From Chinchilla lanigera (taxonomy: Eukaryota; Chordata; Mammalia; Rodentia; Chinchillidae), in NCBI RefSeq assembly GCF_000276665.1, contig NW_004955473.1, positions 7,466,246 to 7,530,245 of the forward strand: DNA of 64,000 nt, written 5' to 3'. How positions within the stretch are numbered: the stretch's first letter is position 1; each line of letters opens with the position of its first letter. Below, in pieces: positions 25,091 through 36,772 of the stretch. Made by a program: the position numbers and the translations under genes. Below the pieces are notes generated by a model. That model did no database searches, was not told the DNA's origin, and worked only from the letters and a program-made list of their open reading frames with translations.

Positions 25091-26240
25091 AGCCTGAACT
25101 GGAAAAATAGCTAAGTAGTTAGCAGCATTTTTCACCATTTTTATCACTACTTCAGGCAAATGGAAGTTTCCTATCGCCCTCCACTGTGCAGTTTGATTGG
25201 TAATATGATTAACCTTGAACAATGAATATTTTTAATGATGTGATACGTATAAGTATAAACTTCTGATCCAGCACACAAAGAATCATTTCCTTTTCCCCTT
25301 CTATCATAGTAATCAGCATTTTGTTAGACTGCAGATGCTCCATCATTCTGAGTCACAGACTAATGTGAACATGTGCAAAAAATTTTAGAAAATATTCTAT
25401 TAAATGGCAGAAGTATGCATTCATACAGTATACTCCAGTCTACTGTTGTTAATTAATCAGTTATTACTAGAGGTTACTTCTAATCATTGTGGTGCCCTTT
25501 TCACACGCACATATCTACAAAATAAAGTATGTGGCAATAATTCAAGGGATTAGTTGGCAGGGCATGATTTTGAGGAAACTTGGAATTCAAGTTGTCTTAT
25601 GGCACATTATTAGTAAAATTAATAAACACCTACTTGCAAATAATTTTGAAGAAGACAATGTGTGCAAGAAAATGTAGCTCTACAGAAAGAGTTGAATAAC
25701 AATAGCAACTTCCTGTTGCTGTTGCCTCTGTTTTTCAATCTATTACAAGAAAAGATGAGCTTAGAAAAGAAGCTGCTTTTGCAGGTAGAAACAAAGAAAA
25801 CTGAAAGATTCCACAAATGCAATGACCCCAAATACATCAAAACATAAAATTAGGAAAGGTTTCAAATGTTAAATCTCCCTTTAACTCCAGTTACAACAAT
25901 CAAATTGAAGTTCTTGCTGTCATACATATTATTCAGTTTATTTAATTGACATTCATTGAATTCCTCCCATTGGGAAAAAATGGCTGATGGAAAAAGAATC
26001 AAATGTTTGGCATTTACAGCACAATATGATTAGCAGAGTCCCTGCAATTAAGTTGACACACAGATATATGGAGACCATTGGTATAATTATCAGCACAGTG
26101 ATCTTATTGGAATGAAAGTCAAAAATCTGTTTTTAGAGAGTTTAATTCCAAAAAATCTTGATGGATCAATTTTGATTTCAGAATAATCTGACCTGTACTG
26201 ACCCAATGAACCAACTCAAATTTTATCTAATTTTTTTATT
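25091..26240. other. No recognisable feature
   Basis: AT-rich sequence in which neither a gene nor a confident repeat was seen. Confidence 0.5.
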
Positions 26241-26243
26241 TGT

Positions 26244-26335
26244 ATTTGTTCTTTTTTTTTCTTTGGTACTGGGAATTGAACTAATGACCTCACGCTTGCC
26301 AGGCAGGCGTTGTGCCACTGAGCTACATCCCCAGT
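26244..26335 (-). mobile_element. ID SINE, older subfamily
   Basis: Antisense copy: tttggtactgggaattgaac, cttgccaggcagg, and gtgccactgagct (A box of the GTGGCACA form). A possible TSD tctaattttttta / tctaaaattttta is imperfect. The 5' end reads CCCAGTC instead of CAGCCCC. Confidence 0.88.
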
Positions 26336-26639
26336 CTTCTAAAATTTTTAGAATAGAGTAAAATAGACTAACTCTTCTCTTTGCATGTCTATTATTGCTA
26401 TTTAAATTTTACCTAAGCATTAATTGATGTCAAACATCTATTTATTAATTATAAGTTAGCAAATATTACACATAGCACATAGTATGTAATGTAAACTTAA
26501 TATTTTTGACATAGGTTGAAAACATAAAATAATAAAAAGGTTCAATAAATTTCAGAGATTAAAATCTCATGATGACATATTAAAAGTTCTCAGTACTTTA
26601 TTTGGTAAAACTGTCAATATTAGTCATGTTTCAGATAGA

Positions 26640-27690
26640 GAGAAACCTTGGGGCTTGTTAATCATTCTGCTGACAAAAGACTGCAGAGCAAAACATAGGA
26701 GAAAAGGTTTGTGAACAAGGTTAAGAAACAATATTTCTTTCATTTCACACAGAGGACATAAATCACAAGAATATAAATGTTAAGTTGAATATCACTAATA
26801 ATAAAAACTGCTCTTCAAATATGCTCTTTAGAAAATGAAAAAGGAAGTTACAGTCTGGGAAAATTTTAGAGCACATGTATCTGAGAAATGAGCTTGGTAT
26901 AGAGGATATACAAAGAACCCTTAAACACGTTTAGCAAGAAAACAAATAATACTAAGAAAATGACTGAGTCACTTAAAAACATGTCAAAAATGCATATACA
27001 CATGAAATAAGCACATATAAAGTTACTCAGCATCATTAATCAGTGAGAAAAATGCAAAATAAAGCCACTAAATGGGGTAACATTATATGCTTTTTCAAAT
27101 GACCAAAGTTTAAACATGTGACAGTGTGAGATATTAGAAAAGAAACAGAAAACTGGAAGTTTCATACACTGGTGATGGAAGTTCAAAAGTGTATGACTAC
27201 TTTGGAAACATTTTGGGAATCGCTTATAAAGTAAAACGTGTGTATCCTATAACTGAGAAATCCTATCCCTAGTTATTGATTAATTGAAATTAAATCTCAT
27301 GTCTGTACAGAAAATTGGTACAACAACCCCAATTACATTACGGTACATAGAATAAGGTTGTGGCACTGTCACTTAATGAAATGCTCTTCTGTGATTATAA
27401 GGGATGAAGTACTAATGCAGCCACATGTATTAGTCCAAAATATGTTATCATGAATGAAAGAAGCCAACTCAACAGGGTGCATGCTGCCTGATTCCATTCA
27501 CAAGCTTGAGAAAGACAAACTTTGAACAGGAAGGAGTTTAGTGGTTTCTAAGATTGAAGGTTAGGTGTGAAATCTTTCTTGCAGAGCATTACTGCGAAAA
27601 GGCTCAGAAGTTATTTTCGAGGGGTGGTAATATTTTATGTCACGATTGTTCCATATGACTGTATACCACTGATAGTGAACCTTTCAGAGC
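26640..27690 (+). mobile_element. Old L1 3' part, sense, heavily decayed
   Basis: Order of motifs follows the C-terminal half of L1 ORF2 and 3'UTR: tactcagcatcattaatcag-type at 27030, a cactggtgatggaagttc-type at 27168, accccaattacattacg at 27325, and finally tcatgaatgaaagaagccaa at 27450. No open frame survives. Confidence 0.65.
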
Positions 27691-28107
27691 TTTCATGGTA
27701 ACAAACAGCCTGCTGCAGGATGTGTGCCATGGATTAGCCACCACCACCTTTACCATTGCTAAAATTTCTCTTACTGTAAACCCAGAAAGTGTAAATTTTA
27801 TCAAAAAAGTCATGTTTAAGTAAACCTGTTTTTAAAAATAGAATTTAAGTAAATTTGTCATTTAGATCTAATATGAGTTATTTTTAAATTATGAAATTTT
27901 CATAGGTTTCTCAGGGCACATATTTACAATGTTTCTGTCAGCAAGAAAATATACAAAATTGCCCGCAATTGATCTGACAAAGAAGTATAAAGAATAGATA
28001 CTTTGCATATGAGATTAATTTCCTGCCATCTTGTTTTGAAATTCTGTATTTTTTTAATTCTCTCTAAAATAAAAAAAAGTAATGCTAACTCCACAGTGCA
28101 TTATATC

Positions 28108-28245
28108 TCATTTCCTCTCTTCCTTTCCTCTACAAGTATCTATTGGATGTTCATCATTTGCCCGACATTTTCTAGGTTCTGGGGTGCAATAGTGAAAAAA
28201 AAGACAAAATGCTTTCCCTCAAGTTGCACGCATTAAAGGGAAGAT
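28108..28245 (+). repeat. Old mammalian repeat relic (MIR/L2-like)
   Basis: Collinear with the widespread mammalian motif 'tatctattggatgttcatca ... tctaggttctggggtgcaat ... gaaaa aaaagacaaaatgctttccctcaag'. I recognise the pattern but not the exact family. Confidence 0.5.
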
Positions 28246-28299
28246 GCTTTATAAGATCTCCAGAAATAATTGTTAATCTATTTTTTGTGCAACTTTTTA

Positions 28300-28408
28300 T
28301 TTTTATTTTTATTTTTTTTTTCTGTTTTTCTCCGGTACCAGGAACCGAACTCACGACCTTGCACTTGCCAGGCAGGCGCTTTTGCCGCTGAGCTAAATCC
28401 CCAGCCCC
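28300..28408 (-). mobile_element. ID-type SINE, full length
   Basis: Antisense; ctccggtaccaggaaccgaa, then gccaggcaggcgcttttgcc (four-A form) and CAGCCCC. Perfect 14-bp duplication tgtgcaacttttta at 28286-28299 and 28409-28422. The tail is T-rich with interspersed A (ttttatttttatttt on plus). Confidence 0.96.
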
Positions 28409-28422
28409 TGTGCAACTTTTTA

Positions 28423-29640
28423 AATACTAGCTGTAAGGCTATACTTTGAGGGATCGTGTCTATAGTATGTTAATACCAGTTGTCTATTTGACATAATAAG
28501 GAACGTTTCCACAGAAAAGGGGACACAGAACTAATTATGCTTACGAACTCTTAAATTGCTCACTATGCTCCAAAATCACATATTTTTTATTAAACAGAAA
28601 AGACATTTTCATGCAAAGCTGAGATATTATATACCTCTTCTGATTAATCTTTGTGCTTATCTTCTGCAATGAACCTGAAAATCTGTAGACAGTTTGCTTC
28701 TATTAGACAACAGAGTAGTCATTATATGAGTTAGGCAATATTAGGCAAATGTTATGCCTAATAAAATCTTAATTGCTTTTTATTATCTCTCCATTTCAAG
28801 ATTATTGTGTCTTTAAAAGTTATTCTTCATCCAATTCAGGAATAATATTTAATTTCTATCATAGATACCTGCAAAAATGAAATTATCAAAACTACACTGA
28901 ATGCAAATGAAGTGTTTTTATTCTTCACGTATGTAGAGCAACTTTAATCATTTTACTTTTCATCCATCTATGTAATAAATTTAAATCCCCCCAAAACAGT
29001 AAAGGCTCATTAGAAGAAGCTGGATATGATGCTCTTAAGCAGCACTTCCAAAAAAGTAAAACTATGGAAATGAGAATGGAAGGGATGTTTGGAACATAGA
29101 GATCTAAAGTGTGCTTTGTATTAAAGTCAATTTAGAGAAATACGATCTTTTACATCCTTGTGTTATTTTTCAACTTCTCTATGTAACAGGTTTCAGTATG
29201 TTTTTAGGTATAACATAACATTCATAATCATAAGTATTTATCTATTTTTGTCTATTTCTGTATTTTAAGTATCAGTGACTAACACATCGACATGCTCAAT
29301 CAATACCAAATGACTGAAGGAAAAAATTATTTTCAATACACTATCAAGGGAATATTTAAATGAAACATACACATATAATTTGTAACTCTCTGACTTCTAT
29401 TTAACTTGTTTCTAGAGTAGGGATGATAACCTTACTTGAATTAAAATGTACAAATACATTGAAACAGTAACTGATAAATAAATGCATTTTTTGAATGAGT
29501 GAAGGATTTATATAAAAAAGGCTATATAAAACTAGTAAGATACAAGGTATGTAATGATAAATGTGTAAAGTGTATTGGGATTTATCATTACCATACAACT
29601 TTTCCAACTGGAAATGTTAAAACTGATATATTGCAAACTG
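28423..29640. other. No recognisable feature
   Basis: AT-rich sequence with no gene and no confident repeat. If old repeats are present they are beyond recognition by eye. Confidence 0.5.
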
Positions 29641-29677
29641 CAGAAATACTAAAATAGTAGATAGATAAAGAGAGAAA

Positions 29678-29815
29678 AAGAGGGAGAGAGAGAGAGAGAG
29701 AGAGACAGAGAGAGANNNNNNNNNNNNNNNNNNNNNNNNNNNNNNNNNNNNNNNNNNNNNNNNNNNNNNNNNNNNNNNNNNNNNNNNNNNNNNNNNNNNN
29801 NNNNNNNNNNNNNNN

Positions 29816-29858
<43 letters not shown>
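29678..29858 (+). repeat. (GA)n microsatellite containing an assembly gap
   Basis: GA dinucleotides run from 29678 to 29715 and again from 29816 to 29858, separated by exactly 100 N (29716-29815). The frames of Ser-Leu repeats read on the minus strand are artefacts. The true array length is unknown. Confidence 0.97.
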
Positions 29859-29859
<1 letters not shown>

Positions 29860-29864
<5 letters not shown>

Positions 29865-30065
29865 GGTCCACACAATTATGGAGGCTGAGAAGCACCATGA
29901 TTTGTAACTAGCAAGCTGAGAACTAGAAAAACCGATGATGTTGTTCTTATCAAATTCCAAAGGTGTGAAAAACTTGAGAATAGATGATGTAAGTTCAAGT
30001 TCAACTCTGAATCTGAAGAAAGTATTGAAACCTTCACTTGAAGACAAAATGAAAGAGTCTTCTAT
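29860..30065 (+). repeat. Old interspersed repeat, same type as 10.4 kb
   Basis: After the GA tract, 'cacacaattatggaggctga' and 'gcaagctgagaactagaaaa' match the left part of the same unnamed eutherian repeat seen at 10375. The GA array probably grew from its internal AT/GA-rich section. Confidence 0.5.
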
Positions 30066-30299
30066 CACTTAGGTTTTTGTTTTACATCTGTTTTTAGTGG
30101 ATTTGAGGCAGTTCACCCCTATTAGGACCAACAGCTTTACTCAGACTACTAAGAGAAATTTTTTTTATATTCTAAAGCTTTTTAAATTTGTTAATATTAA
30201 TTCATATGAAGGAATAAAAATGGTTTTACATAGTAATGAAGACAAAAAATTTTCAAACATGTATATATTTTGTAATGGTTAAGTCATGTTAAATGTAGT

Positions 30300-33060
30300 T
30301 GTTGCTACAAATATTATTTCCTTATATCTAAAACTTTCAAAATCTTTTCTCCTAGATTTTTGAAATTTGGACTATGTTATTGTTATGTGTAGTTACCCTC
30401 CTGGGAAAGAGAACTGCAGAATTTCTTGGTGCTAACATTCTGTAACTTAGTACATACCAGTTAAACTTTCTCTGTCTCCTATTCCCCATCCACTATTTCT
30501 GGAATCTGGCAACCACTTTGCTACTCTTGACTTCTAAGAGATCAAATCTTTTACACTCTAAGTAAGCATGAGATCATGTGATACTATTTTATTTATATGT
30601 GACTTATTTTATTTGCCATAATGATCACCAGCTATAACTGTGTTTCCACAAATTACAGAATTCCATTATTTTATGTCCAAATAATTTTCCATCATATGCC
30701 ACATTTTCTTTATCCAGACATCAGTTTTTTGACACTTAGGCTTTTATTATTTCTTGGCTACTGTCAATAGTTCTGCAGTAAATATAGCAGTCGATGTCTC
30801 ACCCAGCATATTGATTTTTACACTCACACTCACACTGCACACACACAGAGACACACATATTCCAGTAGTGGAATTGCTGTATCCAATAGTAGGTCTTTTT
30901 TAAATTTTTGAAGAAACATTTTTATAAGCCCTACTAATATACACTCCTACCAACATTCCCATGAACAGGATATGAAGAAAAGTGTTTTCTTTTCTCTGTA
31001 TCCTCTCCAGCACCCTTTATCTGAAAGCATTTTTTAATGCTAGTCACATTTACTGGTGTCAGATATCTTCCCATGATTTTTATTTGCATATTCCAGATAT
31101 TTTGCAGTAGGATTTTTTTAAATACATGTTGGCTATGCATACATATTCCTTTGTGAAATATTCATTTAGAACTATTGCCTATTTCAAATGAGATTGTGAT
31201 TTTTTGCTGGTGAATTTTTCAAGTTCCTTGTGAGTTTGAGTATAAACCCATTGCACGATACAAACATTACAAATATGTCCACCTAGGTGAACACTAAGCA
31301 GTGTTCATGTTCTTTTGATTAGTTTCTCCTTACAGTGAAAGGAGCTCAGTAATGTTGTTAGACCTTTTAAAGAGTCATTAAACTCTACCTACAAGAAACT
31401 CTTTGAATAGTTTTTGTTTCTGTTCATCACTGGAATTTATCTGTAATTTTTGTTGTTTTGAGTCTTTATCCACATTTGAAATCAAGGTGATACTATCTTC
31501 ACAGAATGCATTTGGAAGTATTCATTCTATTTCTAGTTCGTACATAAGTTTGAGGACTATTGGTGTTCATATTTTTTAAATGTCAAGTAAAATTCAGCAG
31601 TAAATGAACCAATTCATTGGCTTTTATTTTCAGGAAAACTCTTTATTATCACTTCAATATAATTCTACTGGCTTCTTTAGATGTTTTAAATACTTTTTAT
31701 TTAGGTGTGGTAGGTAATAGGTATTCATGTGTTTTTGTGCTCTAAAAGCTTTCTTTTCATGGATGAGCACATTTTTCACTAGATTTTATAAATACTATGC
31801 AATATTTTCATTCAATATATTTTCTATGCTTTTATTCTAAATCTCAATCTCCTCTTGCATGCCAATGATTCTTAAATTTTTTTACGTCTTTTTTTATGTT
31901 TTATTTATTTATTTTTTTCCTGGTATTGGGAATCAAACTCATGACCTCCTGCTTGCCAGGCAGGGGCTGTGCTGCTGAACTAAATCCCCATCCCCCTAAG
32001 AGGAGAAATTTTTTTTGTTTCTTTGTTTAGGTACTGGGAATCGAACTCAGGACCTTGTGGTTGCCAAGCAGGCACTTGTGCCACTGAGCTATATCCCCAG
32101 CCCTTAAATTTTATTTTAATTTATCTCCCAGAGGACTTCAATGTTTTTGTAACAGTCTATTCTTTTTGTTGCCTGAATGTAATAATTCATCAGCTTTGGT
32201 TGCTAGCCCTGACAGTCTGTTCTCTGCTTGTTTGAGCATGATGTATTTATTTTCCACTGAACTTTTATTTTGTTTATTGAGTGGTTTTCCTTGAAATTTA
32301 TTTCAGAAATCATATTTCTTTATTAAAATTTAACTTTTTCTTATTTCATTAATTTTTTTTCATTTCTATCCTCTTTCATTTCACTCATTAATTTTATAAT
32401 TTTTCCTTCAAATTCATTCTCTGAAATTCTGTCAGCTTCTACAATATTGAGGTCAGTTACCATGGAATTAATTCTATAAAGTATCATTGCCATGATTTTT
32501 TATATTTCTTAATTTTCTATACAGAGATGTGTTCATCAGTTGAGATAATGTTCTTTTACCCTTTTATGTATGGACATTCTTATGGGGTAGATTTGTGTTG
32601 GCTATGGTCTCTGGAGTATGAGTCTGTTGCATAATGCTAACTGTAGATCTAAATCATTTTCACTGTTGATTTTTTCCAGAACTTATCTGTCACAAGTGAA
32701 AATTGACACAAAGCATATGTCTCATAGCTTACGTGTTTTTCTTTCTGTATGAATCACATGCATATGGAGTCTTTAGTAGTTAAATCAGGTGTGCTTTAAA
32801 TAGCACAGTATATGGCACCGGGCCCTCTGAGTACTTCTCTCATTTTAACAGCATAGTGGATTCAACCAACAGTTGATGTCCTTGTATGTGTGTTGTTTAC
32901 TTAAGAGTCACTTCTTACTACTCTTGCTTTGGTAGTAGACATTCTGTAGCAAGCCTTCATTCTCCTTCTATGCATCTATGCTTGGGTCCAGTTCATTGGT
33001 TGGATGTTTTGTTCCTCCCTTTGTTTGAATTATTGACTGGCAATCAAGTGAGATAACAAT
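30300..33060 (-). mobile_element. Old antisense L1, 3'UTR to ORF1 region
   Basis: 30370-30960 carries the antisense L1 3' pattern (gcaaccactttgctactctt, acagaattccattattttat, cttggctactgtcaatagtt, ccagtagtggaattgctgta). Later parts follow ORF2 and then the upstream region near 32400-32800. It is very decayed and much shorter than a full L1, so internal deletions are likely. A (CA)n patch lies at 30822-30857. It is interrupted by an ID pair at 31881-32102. Confidence 0.6.
31881..32102 (-). mobile_element. Head-to-tail pair of ID SINEs within one TSD
   Basis: Two antisense ID bodies lie in the same orientation: about 31912-31996 (ccccatcccc 5' end) and about 32028-32102 (ccccagccc 5' end), joined by a 30-nt T-rich linker with taagaggagaaa. 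The pair, and not the single copies, is bounded by cttaaatttt (31871-31880 and 32103-32112). Both are of the older subfamily: gtgctgctgaact and gtgccactgagct. Confidence 0.85.
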
Positions 33061-33092
33061 GGAATAAAGAAGTATGAAATTTCTCACAGTTT

Positions 33093-33205
33093 GTTTGGGG
33101 GTTTAGTTCACTGACAGAACACTGCCTCAGGATGACTGTAGTGCCTGGCTTGAGTCCCAGCAGTTCCCAGAGTAAAACTAATACCAAAAGTGTGAATCCC
33201 CAAAA
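33093..33205 (+). mobile_element. Degenerate tRNA-derived SINE
   Basis: gggggtttagttcactgaca resembles an A box, and ggcttgagtccc a B box 30-odd nt later, followed by A-rich sequence. It is too diverged to place in the ID series. It could be an ancient ID or another tRNA SINE. Confidence 0.45.
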
Positions 33206-33563
33206 TAAACAAACCCAATATAGCAATACAAAATCAAAATATCTAAATACCATAGCCATGCCACCAATAATGAGATGGAAAAAGGGAAGAGGAAGCAAGT
33301 GATATACAAAAAAGTAAGAATTAATGAAACAAAGCATGATAAATCAAACTAATAATTCAAAAACTGAAAGTGGAAAAAGAACAGCATAAGTGATATATAA
33401 GGGGATGGAGAGAAGAAGTTGAGAAGATGTAAGGAAAATGTGTAAAATGGGAAAGAAAGAAAAGGAAAGTAAAATCATCTTGAAGAAGAGACAAAGCTTT
33501 TAGAAATAAAGTCAAATACGAGGGTAAATGACAGAGAAATAAAAAAGAAAATAAGAAAAATAC
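33206..33563. other. A-rich interval, probable L1 5'UTR part
   Basis: Purine-rich plus strand (agaagttgagaagatgtaag type) lying upstream of the antisense L1, similar in composition to 21570-22110. Inference only. Confidence 0.35.
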
Positions 33564-33679
33564 GGGGCTGGGGATTTAGCTCAGCGGCAAAGCGCCTGCC
33601 TGGCAAGCGCAAGGTGGTGAGTTCGGTTCCCGGTACCGGAGAAAAACAAAAAACAAAAAACAAAAAACAACAAAAAAAA
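33564..33679 (+). mobile_element. ID-type SINE with (AAAAAAC)n tail
   Basis: Complete body, three-A subfamily, with A box TAGCTCAGCGGC and B box GAGTTCGGTTCC; ggtggtgag replaces ggtcgtgag. The tail is acaaaaaacaaaaaacaaaa. The duplication is short and A-rich (aaaata type), so the end is approximate. Confidence 0.95.
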
Positions 33680-35060
33680 ATATGCCTTATTGTAGGTCCC
33701 AATGGATGAAAAATTGAGAAATAAATAATAAAATAAAAAAACATTGTCAATTCTGCTCACTTCCTGTCACTTTGTGTCAAAGAAGTTAGGACAATACAGT
33801 GGTTTTGTTCAGCACTCTTTTATTACCATTGTTATTATTATTCTTATTATTATTTTTAGAAAGCTGGGATAGTGATGGTTGCAACCCAGACATAACCAGG
33901 TTCCTTTGTCTCCAGCTCAGCGGTGTCTGGAGGTTGCAGAGCAAGTGCATAGTCGTGCCATATTCTCTTTTGTTATCTTCAACAGCATAGTAAATGACCA
34001 AGAAACAACATTAGCCCTTTTAGTGGTTTGGGTTGGCAGCCTCTGATCCAAGCAGGGAAAGTGTTCTGCTTCTCCAAATTTCCTTGGTCTGCATGGCTAT
34101 TGGTGGTATCTGTGCTTTAACTGCACCCTGCACATTTTAGCACTGGTATTTTGTGTCTGTACTTTTCTAATAAGGCTTCTGTTCAAACCACATGAAGCTA
34201 CAATGTGTATCTAGAGGCGATGACAGGTGGCCAAGTTGTAGCATGACTGTAAATCCCTTAGAAACCTCAGAGAGTTCAAGAAACCATTATACCATTAAAT
34301 CCTGTGCTGGATAAGTATTTAAGAGCACAGAGAACTCTGTAATCATGTGCCTCAGGTGCACACTATTCTGAAGAACATGACTTTCCTCTTTAGTTATGGA
34401 GGTCTTGGCCATATGCAGTCTCCACTCAACTCTCCATTGTAACCTATGCTCCTTGCTGCTGAAACGTCTTGAGGAGAACCCACATCTCAGTCTCCTCAAG
34501 GAAGACTATCTTGTATGGTCTTTTCTCACAACAGTGCTGTTAATGATCTACCTGGGGTGTTACATTGTTATTTCTTTAAGCCTTTTAATCCCCAAGGGAG
34601 ATTAATTTCTAATAACAAGATTGTTTGCAAGATGGCTTCTGGCTCTACCACTCTGAGAGTTTGCAAGTCACTAAAGCAGATTGCTTTGCAAGGAGTCAGT
34701 TTTATACCTAATTCCAAAAGTTTGAATAACCTGTGGTTTTACCCTTCAGGTAGGCTAATTGGTGAGTTCATAATATCTGGAATTATTTTAATCACCCACA
34801 ACTCTGTACTTCACACTCTGTGATCATTGCTCCCCATTCTAGCAGCTACTATTGAAGTCTTGGCAATTGCTCTGTACCGTTCTCTGCATTGTTTCTGTGA
34901 ATGTTTGTGCAAATTAGGTTTCCTTTCATTTGTTGATTAATTGTCAGAATACTTCCTCACTGTGGTGCCTGGTGGTACAGTTTCTTCTTTGTTGAGCTCT
35001 CTCTTCACCTGTTTAGTTGCACAAAACTTAATTCCATCTAGGCAACGGAGAAGGGTTTTT
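33680..35060. other. Unassigned; possible L1 5'UTR with inverted repeat
   Basis: G+C is higher than average. Follows the A-rich block as in the 21-22.5 kb region. Frames of up to about 100 codons (34515-34823) have no recognised similarity, and none is accompanied by gene signals. A 10-bp perfect inverted repeat lies at 34468-34500. Confidence 0.35.
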
Positions 35061-35061
35061 A

Positions 35062-35130
35062 TTTACAATCTTCCTAGCTCAGCATCACAGAAATTACAAG
35101 CATGTACAACCTTGATGGCTGGCTAGTATT
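35062..35130 (-). mobile_element. B1-type SINE relic
   Basis: cctagctcagcatcacagaaattacaag... follows the antisense left part of 7SL-derived SINEs ('cctcagcctcc...gctgggattacaggc'). Only the 5' half is present. Confidence 0.55.
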
Positions 35131-35600
35131 TTGTTGATTTTTTTACACCTATTTTCACCAACATTTTTAAACTGTCTTCTTTTTGTTGTTGCATTCTTAT
35201 CTTTTTGCTACTTGGATTACGCCGGCTTTTCAGCATTATATTTCTTCCAAAAATTTGATACTCCATTGCCAAACCAGGCTAATGCAAATGATTAACAATT
35301 ATAACCTGTAATTGAAAATAACTATTGACTCCTTGTTATAACCCATTATATTCCTTATATTATTTTCTTAATTCCTTAAAACAATAAATACACTGGATAC
35401 CATTATTACTACCACTTTAGAAAGGAAAAATCTAAGGTAATTTAAGAGCATACTTCATGGAAATTCTTTTCTCAACATTAAGATATAAAAATTGTGTCAT
35501 CTTACTTTTAAGAAGTCATATTTTATACTGTTAATTTTGCAAAGGAAAGACTTTTACCTCATTTATTCACCACTTTGTCACTAAAGCATCTGAATGGCTC
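35131..35600. other. AT-rich interval with a possible MIR relic
   Basis: 35355-35455 (tattactaccactttagaaa, taaggtaatttaagagc) follows the antisense MIR pattern of 'tattattatccccattttacagatgaggaaac'. Weak. Confidence 0.35.
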
Positions 35601-35620
35601 TATCTCTATTATTATTTCTT

Positions 35621-35728
35621 TTTTTTTTTTTTTTTTTTTTTTTGGTTTTTCTCCGGTACCGGGAACCAAACTCATGACCTTGCGCTTGCCAGGCAGGCGC
35701 TTTTGCCGCTGAGCTAAATCCCCAGCCC
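35621..35728 (-). mobile_element. ID-type SINE, long tail, 17-bp TSD
   Basis: Antisense; a T run of about 22, then ggtttttctccggtaccggg, ending CAGCCCC. Four-A subfamily. Perfect duplication ctctattattatttctt at 35604-35620 and 35729-35745. Young insertion. Confidence 0.96.
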
Positions 35729-35898
35729 CTCTATTATTATTTCTTGAACAAATAGCATTAGTCAATCGGACTGTTGGTCTTTATTCTAATGAAGAAAATG
35801 AGAATGTAAGGACATGTTTGGCAATGATCAAATGTTACCTGGTACTTTTTTAAATATATTCAACAAATATTAAATGCATATTTACTGTCACTGTAATT

Positions 35899-36402
35899 GA
35901 TAGTTATGGTTTTGATATATAATATTCCCTCAGAATCTCATGGTCTCAGAGGTTGCACTTTAGGAAGCTTATTGGATTGCTGAAGAGCCGCATTCTCCAG
36001 TGGATTAGTCTATTGCTAAATTCTCATGTGAATGTACTGGTAGGAAATAGGGCCCAATTGGAGGAAGCAGACTGTTAGAAGTATAATTTTGGGGGGCTGG
36101 GGATTTAGCTCAGCGGCAAAAGCGCCTGCCTGGCAAGCGTGAGGTAGTAAGTTTGATTCCCGGTATGAAAAAAAAAAAGGAAGTATAATTTTGGAGGATA
36201 TATCTTTTGTTCTAACTTTTTCCTTCTATCTCTTTTATGTGGTTGCAATGGAGAAACTCTCCTTCATGATAAACATCTGCCATGCCATTTCTGCCCTCGA
36301 GCCAGCTAACCATTGCTTGAACCCTCTGAAAACAAAAGATATATAAACTTCCTTATTCTGTGGGTGTCAAGTATTTTGTTCCAGTAATAGGAAAGCTGAA
36401 AA
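35899..36402 (+). mobile_element. MaLR (MLT1-like) LTR interrupted by an ID
   Basis: Follows the MaLR consensus order: ttatggttttgatat at the left, agaatctcatggtc, ggcccaattggaggaagcag, then after the ID ccttctatctcttttatgtg, accctctgaaaacaaaag, and gtcaagtattttgttccagt at the right end. About 400 bp without the ID. Non-coding. Confidence 0.75.
36093..36179 (+). mobile_element. ID-type SINE with short 3' end
   Basis: Body of the four-A form, but after the B box it goes to cggtatgaaaaaaaa, lacking the usual ACCGGAGAAAAACC. Perfect 15-bp duplication gaagtataattttgg at 36078-36092 and 36180-36194. Inserted into a MaLR LTR. Confidence 0.95.
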
Positions 36403-36587
36403 AAACATTGATAATGAGGACATAATTTTTCAAAAGTCTAATGATACTCCTGCTTTAAGTGGTTCACAGCATAACATGAAGAGATAGAATGCCTAATAAA
36501 TTGTTTGGTGAAAGATCAGAGAATTGTTACCTCAGTCAATGGGAGACTCTTGCTAAGATTAGATATCAAGCATAAAGTGTTTTCAGA

Positions 36588-36772
36588 CATGATGGCACAT
36601 ACCTATAATCCTAATATTTCGTAGGCTGAAGTAGGAAGATTCCTACCTCAAGCTCAGACTGGGGAATTTATTGAGATTTTGTCTCAAAAAAAAAAAAAAA
36701 AAGGAGATAACTTGGTTGAGCATGCAGTTCAATGTGAAGGCCTTGGGCTCAATCCCCAGTACAGAAAACAAA
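36588..36772 (+). mobile_element. B1-ID composite SINE
   Basis: Left half (36588-36700): gatggcacatacctataatc...ttttgtctcaaaa, a 7SL-derived B1. After 17 A residues the right half (36702-36772) is ID-like: gataacttggttgagcatgc and ggctcaatccccagtac. This is the B1-dID dimer architecture known from several rodent lineages, here rather diverged. Confidence 0.75.

Noticed and set aside
29588..30068. Serine-leucine-rich frames on the minus strand
   Set aside because: Translation of a (GA)n microsatellite and of N bases.
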